A stretch of DNA of 64,000 nucleotides from Paraburkholderia nodosa DSM 21604 (GTDB lineage Bacteria; Pseudomonadota; Gammaproteobacteria; Burkholderiales; Burkholderiaceae), in assembly GCF_000519185.1 (NCBI RefSeq), contig NZ_JAFA01000011.1, positions 1 to 64,000 of the forward strand, written 5' to 3'. This document shows, in pieces, positions 8,244 to 17,626 of the stretch (position 1 is the stretch's first letter; every line of letters begins with the position of its first letter). The notes beneath the pieces are model-generated. The model had not been told where the DNA came from and did not search any database. It saw only the letters and a program-made list of their open reading frames with translations. The translations under genes and the position numbers were made by a program.

Positions 8244-9032
8244 TTGGCTCAGACGCAATCCTCAGATAGCAAGCTCGTCGCGCGCGACATCCACAAGCGC
8301 TACGGCGACAACGAGGTGCTCAAAGGCGTCTCGCTCGACGCGAAGAAGGGCGACGTGATCAGCATCATCGGCGCGAGCGGCTCGGGCAAGAGCACCTTCC
8401 TGCGCTGCATCAATTTCCTCGAGAGGCCGAACGCGGGCGAGATCGTCGTCGACGGCGAGGCGGTGCGCACGAAGGCGGGCCGCAACGGCGACCTGGACGT
8501 GGCCGATCACAAGCAATTGCAGCGCATTCGCACCAAGCTCGCGATGGTGTTCCAGCACTTCAATCTCTGGTCGCACATGAACGTGCTCGAGAACGTGATG
8601 GAAGCGCCCCTGCACGTGCTGGGCGTGCCGCGCAAGGAAGCCGAGGACCGCGCGCGGCAGTATCTGGAGAAAGTGGGTCTCGCGCCTCGCGTGGAGAAGC
8701 AATATCCCTCGCATCTTTCGGGCGGTCAGCAGCAGCGCGTGGCGATCGCGCGCGCGCTCGCCATGCATCCCGACGTGATGCTGTTCGACGAGCCCACCTC
8801 CGCGCTCGACCCCGAACTCGTGGGCGAAGTGCTCAAGGTGATGCAAAAGCTAGCCGAAGAGGGCCGCACGATGATCGTCGTCACCCACGAAATGGGCTTT
8901 GCGCGCAACGTCTCGAATCATGTGATGTTCCTGCACCAGGGGCGCACGGAGGAAGAGGGCACGCCCGGCGATGTGCTCGGCGCGCCGAAGAGCGATCGTC
9001 TGCGCCAGTTCCTCTCGGGCAGCCTCAAGTAA
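8244..9032 (+). CDS. aotP: Arginine/ornithine ABC transporter ATP-binding protein (HisP/AotP type)
   Basis: This 262-residue ATPase has a Walker A GASGSGKST near residue 46, the Q-loop FQHFNLWSHMNV, the signature LSGGQQQR, Walker B VMLFDEPTSALDPE and the switch His in VVTHEMGFA. The insertion after Walker A with DVADHKQLQRIRTKL is typical of HisP-type proteins. The likely start is TTG at 8244, with GGAG 6 bases upstream; no ATG is available in frame without losing conserved sequence. The gene is followed after 40 bases by the regulator gene. Confidence 0.92.
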   Translation: MAQTQSSDSKLVARDIHKRYGDNEVLKGVSLDAKKGDVISIIGASGSGKSTFLRCINFLERPNAGEIVVDGEAVRTKAGRNGDLDVADHKQLQRIRTKLAMVFQHFNLWSHMNVLENVMEAPLHVLGVPRKEAEDRARQYLEKVGLAPRVEKQYPSHLSGGQQQRVAIARALAMHPDVMLFDEPTSALDPELVGEVLKVMQKLAEEGRTMIVVTHEMGFARNVSNHVMFLHQGRTEEEGTPGDVLGAPKSDRLRQFLSGSLK

Positions 9033-9072
9033 GCGGCGCGGTTCGCATCGCGCTTTCGTTTTATTGCCTTCG

Positions 9073-10164
9073 ATGGTTCGTCAAGCCGTTCCTCCTTCTG
9101 CTTCCGTTCCTGCCGCGCCCGGCGGCCAGGCGCCGCTCGCGCGCGCCGGCCGCACGACCCAGGTGGCGATCGTCGCGCTGCCGCCCGTTTCGATGTCGGG
9201 CGTGGGCCCGATTGTCGACGCGCTCAATCTCGCCAACGAGATCGACGGCCGCGCGCTGTACCGCTGGCAGATGTGCTCGTGGAACGGCCGCCCCGTGCCG
9301 CTCGCGGGCGGCGCGCAGTGGCCTGCCGACTGCGCGTTCGGCGACGCCGTTGCGGCCGACTGGCTCATCGTCGTCACCGAGCGCTACCAGCAGTTCGCCG
9401 ACTACCGGCTCTTTCTCGCGAGCCTCGCGCGCGTGGGGCAGCGCACGCCGCTCGTCACGGGCATTCACCACGGCATCTGGTGGCTCGCGATGGCGGGGCA
9501 GTTGCAGGGTTACCGCGTGGCCGCGAACTGGGAGACGTTCCAGCAGTTCGCCGAGCAGTTCGAGCGCACTATCGTCACGCAGCACATCTACGAAATCGAC
9601 CGCGACCGCGCGACTTGCGCGGGCGGCCAGGCCACGCTCGACTTCATGCTCGCGATGATCGGCCGCGACCATGGCCCGGAACTCGCCGAGCGCATTGCCG
9701 ACGCGCTCGGCGCAAGCACGCTGCGCAGCGGCGACGAGCGCCAGCGTATTCCGTTCGTGACCGCGCCCGGCGAGCGGCACCCGCGCCTGAACGACGCGCT
9801 CAAGCTGATGGAGGCGAATATCGAGGACCCGCTCACGACCGACGAGATCGCGAATCTCGTGGGCGTGTCGCGGCGGCAGCTCGAGCGGCTCTTTCGCCAG
9901 TACCTCGGCGCGATGCCATCGAAGTACTACCTGGGCCTGCGTCTCGCCAAGGCACGCTCGCAGTTGCAGCGCACCAGCAAGTCGGTGGTGCAGATCAGTC
10001 TCGCGTGCGGGTTTTCTTCGGCGGCGCATTTTTCGAATGCGTACCGCGAGCGCTTCGGCGTGACGCCGCGCGAGGACCGTCGCAACTGGATCGAGCGCCA
10101 GCACGGCGGGGCCGCCGCCGAGCCGCGCGCGGGCGCGCTCGTCGAGCCGCCGGAAGTTCAGTGA
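9073..10164 (+). CDS. argR: ArgR-type AraC/GlxA-family transcriptional regulator of arginine metabolism
   Basis: The 363-residue protein has an N-terminal DJ-1/PfpI-like domain (from about residue 30, with VAIVALPPVSMSGVGPIVDAL) and a C-terminal AraC DNA-binding domain. Its two HTH segments are DEIANLVGVSRRQLERLFRQY and VVQISLACGFSSAAHFSNAYRERFG. This is the design of the Pseudomonas arginine regulator ArgR, which also sits between the aot transporter genes and aruC. Control of both operons by this protein is therefore likely, with arginine as inducer, but this is inference. The ATG at 9073 is preferred over in-frame starts that overlap the ATPase gene. Confidence 0.82.
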   Translation: MVRQAVPPSASVPAAPGGQAPLARAGRTTQVAIVALPPVSMSGVGPIVDALNLANEIDGRALYRWQMCSWNGRPVPLAGGAQWPADCAFGDAVAADWLIVVTERYQQFADYRLFLASLARVGQRTPLVTGIHHGIWWLAMAGQLQGYRVAANWETFQQFAEQFERTIVTQHIYEIDRDRATCAGGQATLDFMLAMIGRDHGPELAERIADALGASTLRSGDERQRIPFVTAPGERHPRLNDALKLMEANIEDPLTTDEIANLVGVSRRQLERLFRQYLGAMPSKYYLGLRLAKARSQLQRTSKSVVQISLACGFSSAAHFSNAYRERFGVTPREDRRNWIERQHGGAAAEPRAGALVEPPEVQ

Positions 10165-10229
10165 ACCTGGCCGCGGCGCAGCAAGCGCCCGCACCTTGCA
10201 GGTTCCATACGAAAAAACGCGTCGCGCCT

Positions 10230-10246
10230 GCGCAAGACGTTTGCGC
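10230..10246. promoter_or_regulatory. Inverted repeat upstream of aruC
   Basis: A perfect GCGCAA-N5-TTGCGC dyad lies about 100 bases before the aruC start, in the only gap between the regulator and the catabolic operon. It could be an operator for the adjacent AraC-type regulator. AraC-type regulators usually bind direct repeats, so the assignment is weak. Confidence 0.3.
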
Positions 10247-10346
10247 CGAGCTTGCCTACACTGCACAAGCTACCTGAGCGAAAGGGCACGGCCCCAACGC
10301 ACACCGACCCCGAATTCGACACGCACTGAGTAATAGAGGAATCGCC

Positions 10347-11564
10347 ATGAACGACCAGACTGTGAGCCGCAAGACCTTCGACGAAGTGATGGTGCCGTGT
10401 TTCGCGCCCGCGCCGTTCGTGCCGGATCGCGGGGAAGGCTCGCGCGTGTGGGATACCGAGGGCCGCGATTACATCGACTTCGCCTGCGGCATCGCCGTGA
10501 CCTCGCTCGGCCATGCGCACCCGGAGTTGCTGCGCGTGCTCGAGGAGCAGGGCAGCAAACTCTGGCACATCGGCAACGGCTACACCAACGAGCCGGTGCT
10601 GCGTCTCGCGCGCCAGCTCGAAGCGCTCACGTTCGCCGACCGCGCGTTCTTCGCGAACTCGGGCGCGGAGGCCAATGAGGCGGCGCTCAAGCTCGCGCGC
10701 CGCGTCGCGTTCGATCGGCACGGCGCCGACAAGTTCGAGATCATCTCGTTCACCCAGTCGTTCCACGGCCGCACGTTCTTCACCGTGAGCGTGGGCGGCC
10801 AGCCCAAGTATTCGGAAGGCTTCGGCCCCGTGCCGGGTGGCATCACGCACTTGGAGTACAACGATATCGAAGCGGCGAAGCGCGCCATCGGCGCGCAGAC
10901 CTGCGCCGTGATCGTCGAGCCGGTGCAGGGCGAGGGCGGTGTGATTCCCGCCGATCCCGCGTTCCTGCGCGCACTGCGCGAAGCGTGCGATGCGCACGGC
11001 GCGCTGCTGATTTTCGACGAAGTGCAAACGGGCGTGGGCCGCACGGGCCACTTCTACGCTTACGAAGATACGGGCGTCACGCCCGACATCCTCACGACGG
11101 CCAAGGCGCTCGGCAACGGCTTCCCGATCGGCGCGATGCTCACGACCGAAGCGATTGCGGCGCACTTCAAGGTGGGCGTGCATGGCACGACCTATGGCGG
11201 CAATCCGCTGGGCGCCGCGATTGCGGGCAAGGTGGTCGAGCTGGTGAGCGATCCGGCGCTGCTGGCGGGCGTGCGCGCGCGCGGCGAAGCGATTCGCGCC
11301 AAGCTCGCGAAGCTCAACGAGCGTTTCGACATGTTCAAGGAAGTGCGCGGCAAGGGGCTTCTGATCGGCGCCGAACTGAATGCGCGCTTTGCGGGCCGCG
11401 CCAAGGACTTCAACGGGGCGGCCGCGAATCGCGGCGTGATGATGCTGATTGCGGGGCCGGACGTGCTGCGCTTCGCGCCCTCGCTGATCATTCCCGAAGC
11501 GGACCTCGACGAAGGCTTTGCGCGCTTCGAGCAGGCCTGCGCAGATGTGATCGACGCACGCTAA
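10347..11564 (+). CDS. aruC: Succinylornithine/acetylornithine transaminase
   Basis: The 405-residue protein is a class III PLP-dependent aminotransferase of the AstC/ArgD group. The GAEANEAALKLAR segment near residue 109 binds the cofactor phosphate. FDEVQTGVGRTG near residue 226 has the Asp that pairs with the pyridine nitrogen, and Lys253 in TTAKALGNGFPIG forms the internal aldimine. In the arginine succinyltransferase pathway it converts N2-succinylornithine and 2-oxoglutarate to succinylglutamate semialdehyde and glutamate. It is the first gene of the aruCFGDBE-like operon, with a GAGGAA site before ATG. It may also serve arginine biosynthesis, as its relatives do. Confidence 0.93.
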   Translation: MNDQTVSRKTFDEVMVPCFAPAPFVPDRGEGSRVWDTEGRDYIDFACGIAVTSLGHAHPELLRVLEEQGSKLWHIGNGYTNEPVLRLARQLEALTFADRAFFANSGAEANEAALKLARRVAFDRHGADKFEIISFTQSFHGRTFFTVSVGGQPKYSEGFGPVPGGITHLEYNDIEAAKRAIGAQTCAVIVEPVQGEGGVIPADPAFLRALREACDAHGALLIFDEVQTGVGRTGHFYAYEDTGVTPDILTTAKALGNGFPIGAMLTTEAIAAHFKVGVHGTTYGGNPLGAAIAGKVVELVSDPALLAGVRARGEAIRAKLAKLNERFDMFKEVRGKGLLIGAELNARFAGRAKDFNGAAANRGVMMLIAGPDVLRFAPSLIIPEADLDEGFARFEQACADVIDAR

Positions 11565-11606
11565 ATCGTAACCCAGCCGCAACCCAGCGCACACACAGGA
11601 CCGACG

Positions 11607-12686
11607 ATGCTATTCGTTCGCCCCGCCAGGCTTTCCGATCTCGACGCGATCGCCCACATGGCGCACACCGCGCAGCCGGTGCTGCATTCGCTGCCGCACG
11701 ACCGCGCGGCGCTGGAAGCGCGCATCGCGCTTTCAGAGGATTCGTTTCGCGCGGACGTGGACTTCCCCGGTGAGGAGTTCTATCTGTTCGTGCTCGAAGA
11801 TTCCGCCACGGGGAGGCTCGTCGGCACCTCGAGCATCGTCGCGGCGGCCGGCTACGCCGAGCCGTTCTACGCGTTTCGCAACGACGCGCTCATTCACGCA
11901 TCGCGCGAACTGCACGTGAACCGCAAGATTCATGCGCTCACGATGTCGCACGAACTCACGGGCAAGAGCCGCCTCGCGGGCTTCTACATCGAGCCCTCGC
12001 TGCGCGGCGACGCGGCCGCGCATCTCATGTCGCGCGCACGCATGATGTACGTCGCGATGAACCGCCGGCGCTTCACGCCCGAAGTGTTCTCGCTGCTGCT
12101 CGGCGTGACCGACGACACGGGCGCCTCGCCCTTCTGGGAGGCCGTGGGGCGCAAGTTCTTCGGGCGCGATTTCAAGGACATCGAACTGGCCTCGGGCGGA
12201 CGCAGCCGCACCTTCATCGCCGAGGTCATGCCGGCTTATCCGCTCTATGTGCCGCTGCTGCCGGAGCCGGCTCAGCGCGTGCTCGGCGAGCCCGATCCGA
12301 GCGCCTTGCTCGCTTACGAGATCCATCTGGAAGAAGGCTTCGAGCCGGATCGTTACGTCGATATTTTCGACGCGGGCCCGGTGCTGACTGCGCAGGTGGA
12401 CCGCACGGCCTCGGTCGCCGGCAACGAGACGCGCACGGTGCGCGAAGTGGCGCTCGCAACGAACCAGGAAGGCGCGGCGTATCTGGTCGCGAGCCAGCAC
12501 GCGGGCGAGTTCCGCTGCGTGCTCGCGACGCTGCCCGAAAGCGAGAAGGGCGCGGGCATCATCGCGCCGCTCGACGCGAGCGCGCGCGCCGCGCTCGGCG
12601 TGCAGGACGGCGAGCCGGTGCGCTGTGCGCCGCTGTATCGCGCCACCCCGCAAACAGAGGATGCCTATATGGGAGACGCACAATGA
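11607..12686 (+). CDS. aruF: Arginine N-succinyltransferase, alpha subunit
   Basis: The 359-residue product is an AstA-family acyltransferase. It begins with LFVRPARLSDLDAIAHMAH and has the conserved GFYIEPSLRGDAAAHLMSRARMM, FWEAVGRKFF and DIFDAGPVLTAQV segments. The enzyme moves the succinyl group from succinyl-CoA to arginine, the first step of the AST pathway. Like Pseudomonas and unlike E. coli there are two adjacent homologous genes, which encode the two subunits of a heteromer. It ends with an ATGA overlap into the beta-subunit gene. Confidence 0.93.
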   Translation: MLFVRPARLSDLDAIAHMAHTAQPVLHSLPHDRAALEARIALSEDSFRADVDFPGEEFYLFVLEDSATGRLVGTSSIVAAAGYAEPFYAFRNDALIHASRELHVNRKIHALTMSHELTGKSRLAGFYIEPSLRGDAAAHLMSRARMMYVAMNRRRFTPEVFSLLLGVTDDTGASPFWEAVGRKFFGRDFKDIELASGGRSRTFIAEVMPAYPLYVPLLPEPAQRVLGEPDPSALLAYEIHLEEGFEPDRYVDIFDAGPVLTAQVDRTASVAGNETRTVREVALATNQEGAAYLVASQHAGEFRCVLATLPESEKGAGIIAPLDASARAALGVQDGEPVRCAPLYRATPQTEDAYMGDAQ

Positions 12687-13717
12687 TCGTGGTACGCGTC
12701 GTGCAAACGGGCGACGTGGACGCACTCGTCTCGCTCGCTCAGGAAACGGGCCCCGGCCTGACCACCTTCAAGCCCGATCGCGAGGCGCTCAAGGCGCGCA
12801 TCGAGCGCGCGCGGCGCACGCTGGCGGGCGAGGCCGAGCTGCGCGAAGCCGGCTACTTCTTCGTGATGGAAGACACGGCCACGGGCGACGTGGCCGGCGT
12901 ATGCGGCATCGAATCGGCCGTGGGACTGGAGCAGCCGTTCTACAACTACCGCGTGAGCACGGTCGTGCACGCGAGCCAGGAGCTTGGCATCTGGACGCGC
13001 ATGCGCGCGCTCAATATCTCGCACGATCTCACGGGCTATGCCGAGGTGTGCTCGCTCTTTCTTTCGCCGCGCTATCGCACGGGCGGAATGGGCAGCCTGC
13101 TTTCGCGATCGCGCTTCATGTTCATCGCGCAGTTTCGCGAGCGCTTTCCCGAGCGCCTGTGCGCGGAATTGCGCGGCCATTTCGACGCGCAAGGCACGTC
13201 GCCGTTCTGGCGTGCGGTCGGTTCGCACTTCTACCAGATCGATTTCAACGCTGCCGACTACCTCAGCTCGCATGGGCGCAAGTCGTTCCTCGCAGAACTG
13301 ATGCCGCGTTATCCGGTGTACGTGGAGCTGCTGCCCGAGGAAGCGCAGGCTTGTGTCGGCCTCACGCATGCCGACACGATTCCGGCGCGCCGCATGCTCG
13401 AAGCCGAGGGGCTGCGCTACGAGAATCACGTCGATATCTTCGATGCGGGCCCGGTGCTCGAATGCCATATCGGCGACCTGCGCACGGTGCGCGAGAGCGT
13501 GGTCGTGCCGGTCGAGATCGGTGAGGCGCATGCCGAAGCGGGCGTGCGCTCACTCGTATCCAATACGTCGCCTGGCGATTTCCGCGTGGGATTCGCGCCG
13601 GGCGTCGTGCACGACGGCGTGTTCACGCTGAGCGCCAGGGAAGCGGCGGCGCTGAACGTCGCGGCGGGCGATCCGGTGCGTGTGCTCGGCCCCGCAGCGA
13701 AGGCAAAACTGCAATAA
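12683..13717 (+). CDS. aruG: Arginine N-succinyltransferase, beta subunit
   Basis: This 344-residue protein is a paralogue of the preceding gene product. It opens with IVVRVVQTGDVDALVSLAQETGPGLTTFKPD and carries the diagnostic SLFLSPRYRTGGMGSLLSRSRFMF, FWRAVGSHFYQIDF and HVDIFDAGPVLECHI. It forms the heteromeric arginine N-succinyltransferase with AruF. Its ATG overlaps the aruF stop, which fits stoichiometric production of the two subunits. A hairpin follows in the short gap before astD. Confidence 0.93.
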   Translation: MIVVRVVQTGDVDALVSLAQETGPGLTTFKPDREALKARIERARRTLAGEAELREAGYFFVMEDTATGDVAGVCGIESAVGLEQPFYNYRVSTVVHASQELGIWTRMRALNISHDLTGYAEVCSLFLSPRYRTGGMGSLLSRSRFMFIAQFRERFPERLCAELRGHFDAQGTSPFWRAVGSHFYQIDFNAADYLSSHGRKSFLAELMPRYPVYVELLPEEAQACVGLTHADTIPARRMLEAEGLRYENHVDIFDAGPVLECHIGDLRTVRESVVVPVEIGEAHAEAGVRSLVSNTSPGDFRVGFAPGVVHDGVFTLSAREAAALNVAAGDPVRVLGPAAKAKLQ

Positions 13718-13729
13718 AACCGCATGGGA

Positions 13730-13759
13730 CCGGAGTAGGTGCTAAAGCACCCACTCCGG
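13730..13759 (+). repeat. Long intercistronic hairpin between aruG and astD
   Basis: CCGGAGT-a-GGTGCT pairs with AGCACC-c-ACTCCGG around an AA loop: a 14-bp stem with one mismatch. No T-run follows and the operon continues 12 bases later. It is more likely an mRNA stabiliser or partial attenuator than a full terminator. Confidence 0.6.
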
Positions 13760-13770
13760 ATCGACAAAGG

Positions 13771-15240
13771 ATGACCATGAACGAGCTTTACATCGATGGA
13801 CAATGGTGCGCGGCCTCGGGCCCCGCGTTCGCTTCGCGCAACCCCGGCACGGGCGAGACCGTGTGGAGCGGCAATGCCGCGAGCGCCGAAGATGTCGATC
13901 GCGCCGTGAACGCCGCGCGCCGCGCGTTCGCCGCGTGGGCGCAAACGCCACTTGAAGCGCGCTGCGAAATCGTGAAGCGCTTCGCCGCGCTCGTCACCGA
14001 AAAGAAGGAAACGCTCGCCCAGGCCATTGGCCGCGAGACCGGCAAGCCGCTCTGGGAAGCGCGCACCGAAGCGGCGTCGATGGCCGCCAAGGTTGCGATC
14101 TCGATCACCGCCTACGGCGAGCGCACCGGCGAGAAGCGCGCGCCGATGGCCGACGGCGTGGCGGTGCTGCGCCATCGCCCGCACGGCGTCGTCGCGGTGT
14201 TCGGTCCGTACAACTTCCCGGGCCATCTGCCCAACGGCCATATCGTGCCGGCGCTGATCGCGGGCAACGCTGTCGTGTTCAAGCCTTCGGAACTCGCTCC
14301 GGAAGTGGCGCGCGTCACGGCCGAGCTTTGGCGCGAAGCCGGCTTGCCCGCGGGCGTGCTCAACCTCGTGCAGGGCGAGCGCGACACCGGCATTGCGCTT
14401 GCGAATCACAAACAGATCGACGGACTCTTTTTCACGGGCAGCTCGGACACGGGCACGCTGCTGCATCGCCAGTTCGGTGGCCGGCCCGAGATCGTACTCG
14501 CGCTGGAGATGGGTGGCAACAATCCGCTCGTCGTCGCGCCGGTCGAGGATATCGATGCCGCCGTGCATCACGCGATCCAGTCGGCGTTTCTTTCGGCGGG
14601 GCAGCGCTGCACGTGCGCGCGCCGCATTCTCGTGCCCGCAGACGCATTCGGCGAGCGCTTCCTTGCGCGCTTCGTCGAAGTGAGTGCGCGCATTACGGTG
14701 GGTGAGTACGATGCCGAGCCGCAGCCCTTTATGGGCACCGTGATTTCGGCGCGCGCGGCGGGCAAGCTGATGAGCGCGCAGGCGCAGTTGCTCGAGCGCG
14801 GCGCACGCGCCTTGCTGCCGATGGAGCAACGCGACCCGGCGCTCGGCTTCGTGACGCCGGCGATTCTCGACGTGACGGGCGTGGCCGACCTGCCCGACGA
14901 GGAGCACTTCGGGCCGCTCGCGCAGGTGATCCGCTACGCGGGTTTCGACGACGCCATTGCGCAAGCCAACAACACGGCGTACGGCCTCTCGGCGGGCCTG
15001 CTCGCCGACGACGAAGCGCTGTGGCAGCGCTTCACGCGCGAGATCCGCGCGGGCGTGGTGAACTGGAACCGGCCGACCAACGGTGCGTCGAGCGGCGCGC
15101 CGTTCGGCGGCGCGGGGCGCTCGGGCAACCACCGGCCGAGCGCGTTCTACGCCGCCGACTACTGCGCCTACCCGATGGCCTCGGTCGAAAGCGCGCAACT
15201 GCAGATGCCCGCGAGCGTTTCGCCGGGTCTTCACTTCTAA
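13771..15240 (+). CDS. astD: Succinylglutamate-semialdehyde dehydrogenase
   Basis: The 489-residue aldehyde dehydrogenase has the AstD pattern. GVVAVFGPYNFPGHLPNGHIVPAL near residue 136 lines the substrate and NAD site. Glu246 in ALEMGGNNPLVV is the general base and Cys280 in SAGQRCTCARR is the nucleophile. It oxidises N-succinylglutamate semialdehyde to N-succinylglutamate with NAD+, the fourth step of the AST route. The GAFGGAG-like C-terminal segment APFGGAGRSGNHRPSA is standard. The gene follows aruG after 53 bases containing a hairpin and is 9 bases before astB. Confidence 0.95.
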   Translation: MTMNELYIDGQWCAASGPAFASRNPGTGETVWSGNAASAEDVDRAVNAARRAFAAWAQTPLEARCEIVKRFAALVTEKKETLAQAIGRETGKPLWEARTEAASMAAKVAISITAYGERTGEKRAPMADGVAVLRHRPHGVVAVFGPYNFPGHLPNGHIVPALIAGNAVVFKPSELAPEVARVTAELWREAGLPAGVLNLVQGERDTGIALANHKQIDGLFFTGSSDTGTLLHRQFGGRPEIVLALEMGGNNPLVVAPVEDIDAAVHHAIQSAFLSAGQRCTCARRILVPADAFGERFLARFVEVSARITVGEYDAEPQPFMGTVISARAAGKLMSAQAQLLERGARALLPMEQRDPALGFVTPAILDVTGVADLPDEEHFGPLAQVIRYAGFDDAIAQANNTAYGLSAGLLADDEALWQRFTREIRAGVVNWNRPTNGASSGAPFGGAGRSGNHRPSAFYAADYCAYPMASVESAQLQMPASVSPGLHF

Positions 15241-15249
15241 GGAACGACG

Positions 15250-16590
15250 ATGCAAACCCTTGAAGCCAACTTCGACGGACTCGTCGGCCCCACGCACAAC
15301 TACGCCGGGCTGTCGTTCGGCAACGTCGCCTCGCAGAGCAACGAGAAGTCCGTCGCGAACCCGCGCGCCGCGGCGCAGCAGGGCTTGCGCAAAATGAAGC
15401 GGCTCGCCGACCTCGGTTTCGCGCAAGGCGTGCTGCCGCCGCAGGAGCGGCCGTCCATCCGGCTGCTGCGCGAGCTGGGCTTTGGCGGTAAGGATGCCGA
15501 AGCGATTGCGTGCGCCGCGAAGGACGCGCCCGAACTGCTCGCCGCGGCAAGCTCCGCGTCGGCCATGTGGACCGCGAATGCGGCCACGGTGAGCCCTTCG
15601 GCGGATACGCCCAACCGGCGTGTGCATTTCACGCCCGCGAACCTGTGCAGCAAGCTGCATCGCGCGATCGAGCACGAGGCCACGCGCCGCACGCTCGCCA
15701 CGGTGTTCGCGGACCCGTCGCACTTCGTCGTGCACGAGGCGCTGCCGGGCACGCCCGCGCTCGGCGACGAAGGCGCGGCCAACCATACGCGTTTTAGCGC
15801 GCAGTACGGCGAGCGCGGCGTGGAATTTTTCGTGTACGGGCGCAGCGAATACCGCCGTGGACCGGAGCCCAAGCGCTTCCCGGCGCGGCAGACGTTCGAG
15901 GCGAGCCGCGCCATTGCGCAGCGCCACGGCCTCACCGATGCCGGCACCGTGTTCGCGCAGCAGAATCCGGACGTGATCGACGCCGGTGTGTTCCATAACG
16001 ACGTGATCGCCGTGGGCAACCGCAGCACGCTGTTTTGCCACGAGCGCGCGTTCGCCGACCAGAAAGCGGTCTACGACGAACTGCGCACGAAGCTCGCGGC
16101 GCACGACGCGCCGTTCCACGTGATCGAAGTGCCCGAAGCGCGCGTGAGCGTGGCCGACGCGGTGTCGTCCTATCTTTTCAACAGCCAGCTGCTGAGCCGC
16201 GCGGACGGCACGCAGATTCTCGTCGTGCCGCAGGAAAGCCGCGAGAATCCGCACGTGGCGATCTACCTCGACGAACTGGTCGCGAGCAGCGGGCCGGTGG
16301 ACGAGGTGCTCGTGTTCGACCTGCGCGAGAGCATGAAGAACGGCGGCGGACCGGCGTGCCTGCGTCTGCGCGTGGTGCTCAGCGAGGAAGAACGCGCGGC
16401 GACGGCGCCTGGCGTGTGGATGAACGACGCGCTCTTCACGCGCCTCGACGGCTGGATCGAGCGGCACTATCGCGACCGGCTCGCGCCGCAGGATCTGACC
16501 GATCCGACGCTGCTCGTCGAGTCGCGTACGGCGCTCGACGAACTCACGCAGATTCTCGGCCTCGGATCGCTCTATGACTTCCAGCGCTGA
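15250..16590 (+). CDS. astB: N-succinylarginine dihydrolase
   Basis: The 446-residue protein is an AstB-type member of the amidinotransferase fold. It has the opening NFDGLVGPTHNYAGLSFGN, the middle TVFAQQNPDVIDAGVFHNDVIAV and the catalytic region RESMKNGGGPACLRLRVVL, whose Cys is the nucleophile. It hydrolyses N2-succinylarginine to N2-succinylornithine, CO2 and two ammonia. The operon position between astD and astE matches the Pseudomonas order. The last 17 bases overlap the astE start. Confidence 0.96.
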   Translation: MQTLEANFDGLVGPTHNYAGLSFGNVASQSNEKSVANPRAAAQQGLRKMKRLADLGFAQGVLPPQERPSIRLLRELGFGGKDAEAIACAAKDAPELLAAASSASAMWTANAATVSPSADTPNRRVHFTPANLCSKLHRAIEHEATRRTLATVFADPSHFVVHEALPGTPALGDEGAANHTRFSAQYGERGVEFFVYGRSEYRRGPEPKRFPARQTFEASRAIAQRHGLTDAGTVFAQQNPDVIDAGVFHNDVIAVGNRSTLFCHERAFADQKAVYDELRTKLAAHDAPFHVIEVPEARVSVADAVSSYLFNSQLLSRADGTQILVVPQESRENPHVAIYLDELVASSGPVDEVLVFDLRESMKNGGGPACLRLRVVLSEEERAATAPGVWMNDALFTRLDGWIERHYRDRLAPQDLTDPTLLVESRTALDELTQILGLGSLYDFQR

Positions 16591-17626
16591 TACCCCGCTC
16601 GAGGACTTTCTCGCGTACACGCTCGCGGGCGCGCGCCCAGCCATGCCCGAGGCGGCGCGCGGCGAATGCGCGGGCGGCGTGCGCTGGCAATGGCTCGACG
16701 AGGGCGTACTGGAGCTGGAACCGGCACACGTCGACGACACGACGCGCAGCGTGCTGGTTTCGGCGGGCGTGCACGGCGACGAGACCGCGCCGATCGAGCT
16801 GCTCTCGCAACTCGTGGCCGACATCGCGGCGGGCCGCGCGCCGCTCGCCTGCCGCGTGCTCGCGGTGCTCGGCAATGCCGGCGCGATGCGCGCCGGCGAG
16901 CGCTATCTCGACGACGATCTCAACCGCCTGTTCGGCGGCCGCCATGCGCGTGCGCCAGCGAGCCGCGAGGCGCCGCGCGCCGTGGCGCTCGAAGCGGCGG
17001 CGCAGCGCTTCTTCGCGAAGGCCGCGAGTTCTGCCGATGCGCCCTTCGCGCGCTGGCACCTCGACATGCATACGGCGATCCGCGCTTCGGCGTTCGAGCA
17101 GTTCGCGCTGCTGCCGCACACGGGCGAGCCGCCCGCGCGCGCGATGCTCGAATGGCTCGCCGACGCGCACATCGCGGCCGTGCTGATCCACACCGAGAAG
17201 GGCGCGACCTTGTCGTCGTTCACGGCCGAGACGTGCGGCGCGCTCGCCTGCACGCTCGAACTTGGCAAGGTGCGTCCGTTCGGCCAGAACGACCTGGCGC
17301 GCTTCGCCGGTGCCGATGCCGCCGTGCGCCGTCTCGTGGCGGGGGAAATGTCGCTGCCAAAGGGCGCGCAAATGCCGCGCATCTTCACGGTGATCGGCCA
17401 GATCACGAAGCAGAGCGCGGCACTCAAGCTCAACGTGGCCGCCGACGTACCCAACTTCACCCCGTTCCCGCGCGGCGAGGTGCTGGCGGAAGACGGCGCG
17501 TACCGCTACGTCGTGCAGCACGACGAGGAGCGCATCGTGTTTCCGAATCCGGGCGTGAAGCCGGGCCTGCGCGCGGGCCTGCTCGTCGTCGACACGACCC
17601 GGGAGACGCTCGCCGCGCTCGCTTGA
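16574..17626 (+). CDS. astE: Succinylglutamate desuccinylase
   Basis: The 350-residue zinc hydrolase has the AstE/aspartoacylase metal site. HGDETAPIELL near residue 60 gives His and Glu ligands, the NAGAMRAGERYLDDDLNRLFGG stretch follows, and WHLDMHTAIR near residue 158 gives the second His. The Glu in TLELGKVRPFGQNDL is the expected catalytic base. It splits N-succinylglutamate to succinate and glutamate, the last step of the pathway. The start lies inside astB (17-base overlap), suggesting translational coupling. A GC-rich hairpin follows the stop. Confidence 0.94.
   Translation: MTSSADTPLEDFLAYTLAGARPAMPEAARGECAGGVRWQWLDEGVLELEPAHVDDTTRSVLVSAGVHGDETAPIELLSQLVADIAAGRAPLACRVLAVLGNAGAMRAGERYLDDDLNRLFGGRHARAPASREAPRAVALEAAAQRFFAKAASSADAPFARWHLDMHTAIRASAFEQFALLPHTGEPPARAMLEWLADAHIAAVLIHTEKGATLSSFTAETCGALACTLELGKVRPFGQNDLARFAGADAAVRRLVAGEMSLPKGAQMPRIFTVIGQITKQSAALKLNVAADVPNFTPFPRGEVLAEDGAYRYVVQHDEERIVFPNPGVKPGLRAGLLVVDTTRETLAALA

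Noticed and set aside
13426..16875. A 1149-codon minus-strand frame across aruG, astD and astB
   Set aside because: Composition is that of a GC shadow; the plus-strand genes beneath it have complete enzyme motifs.
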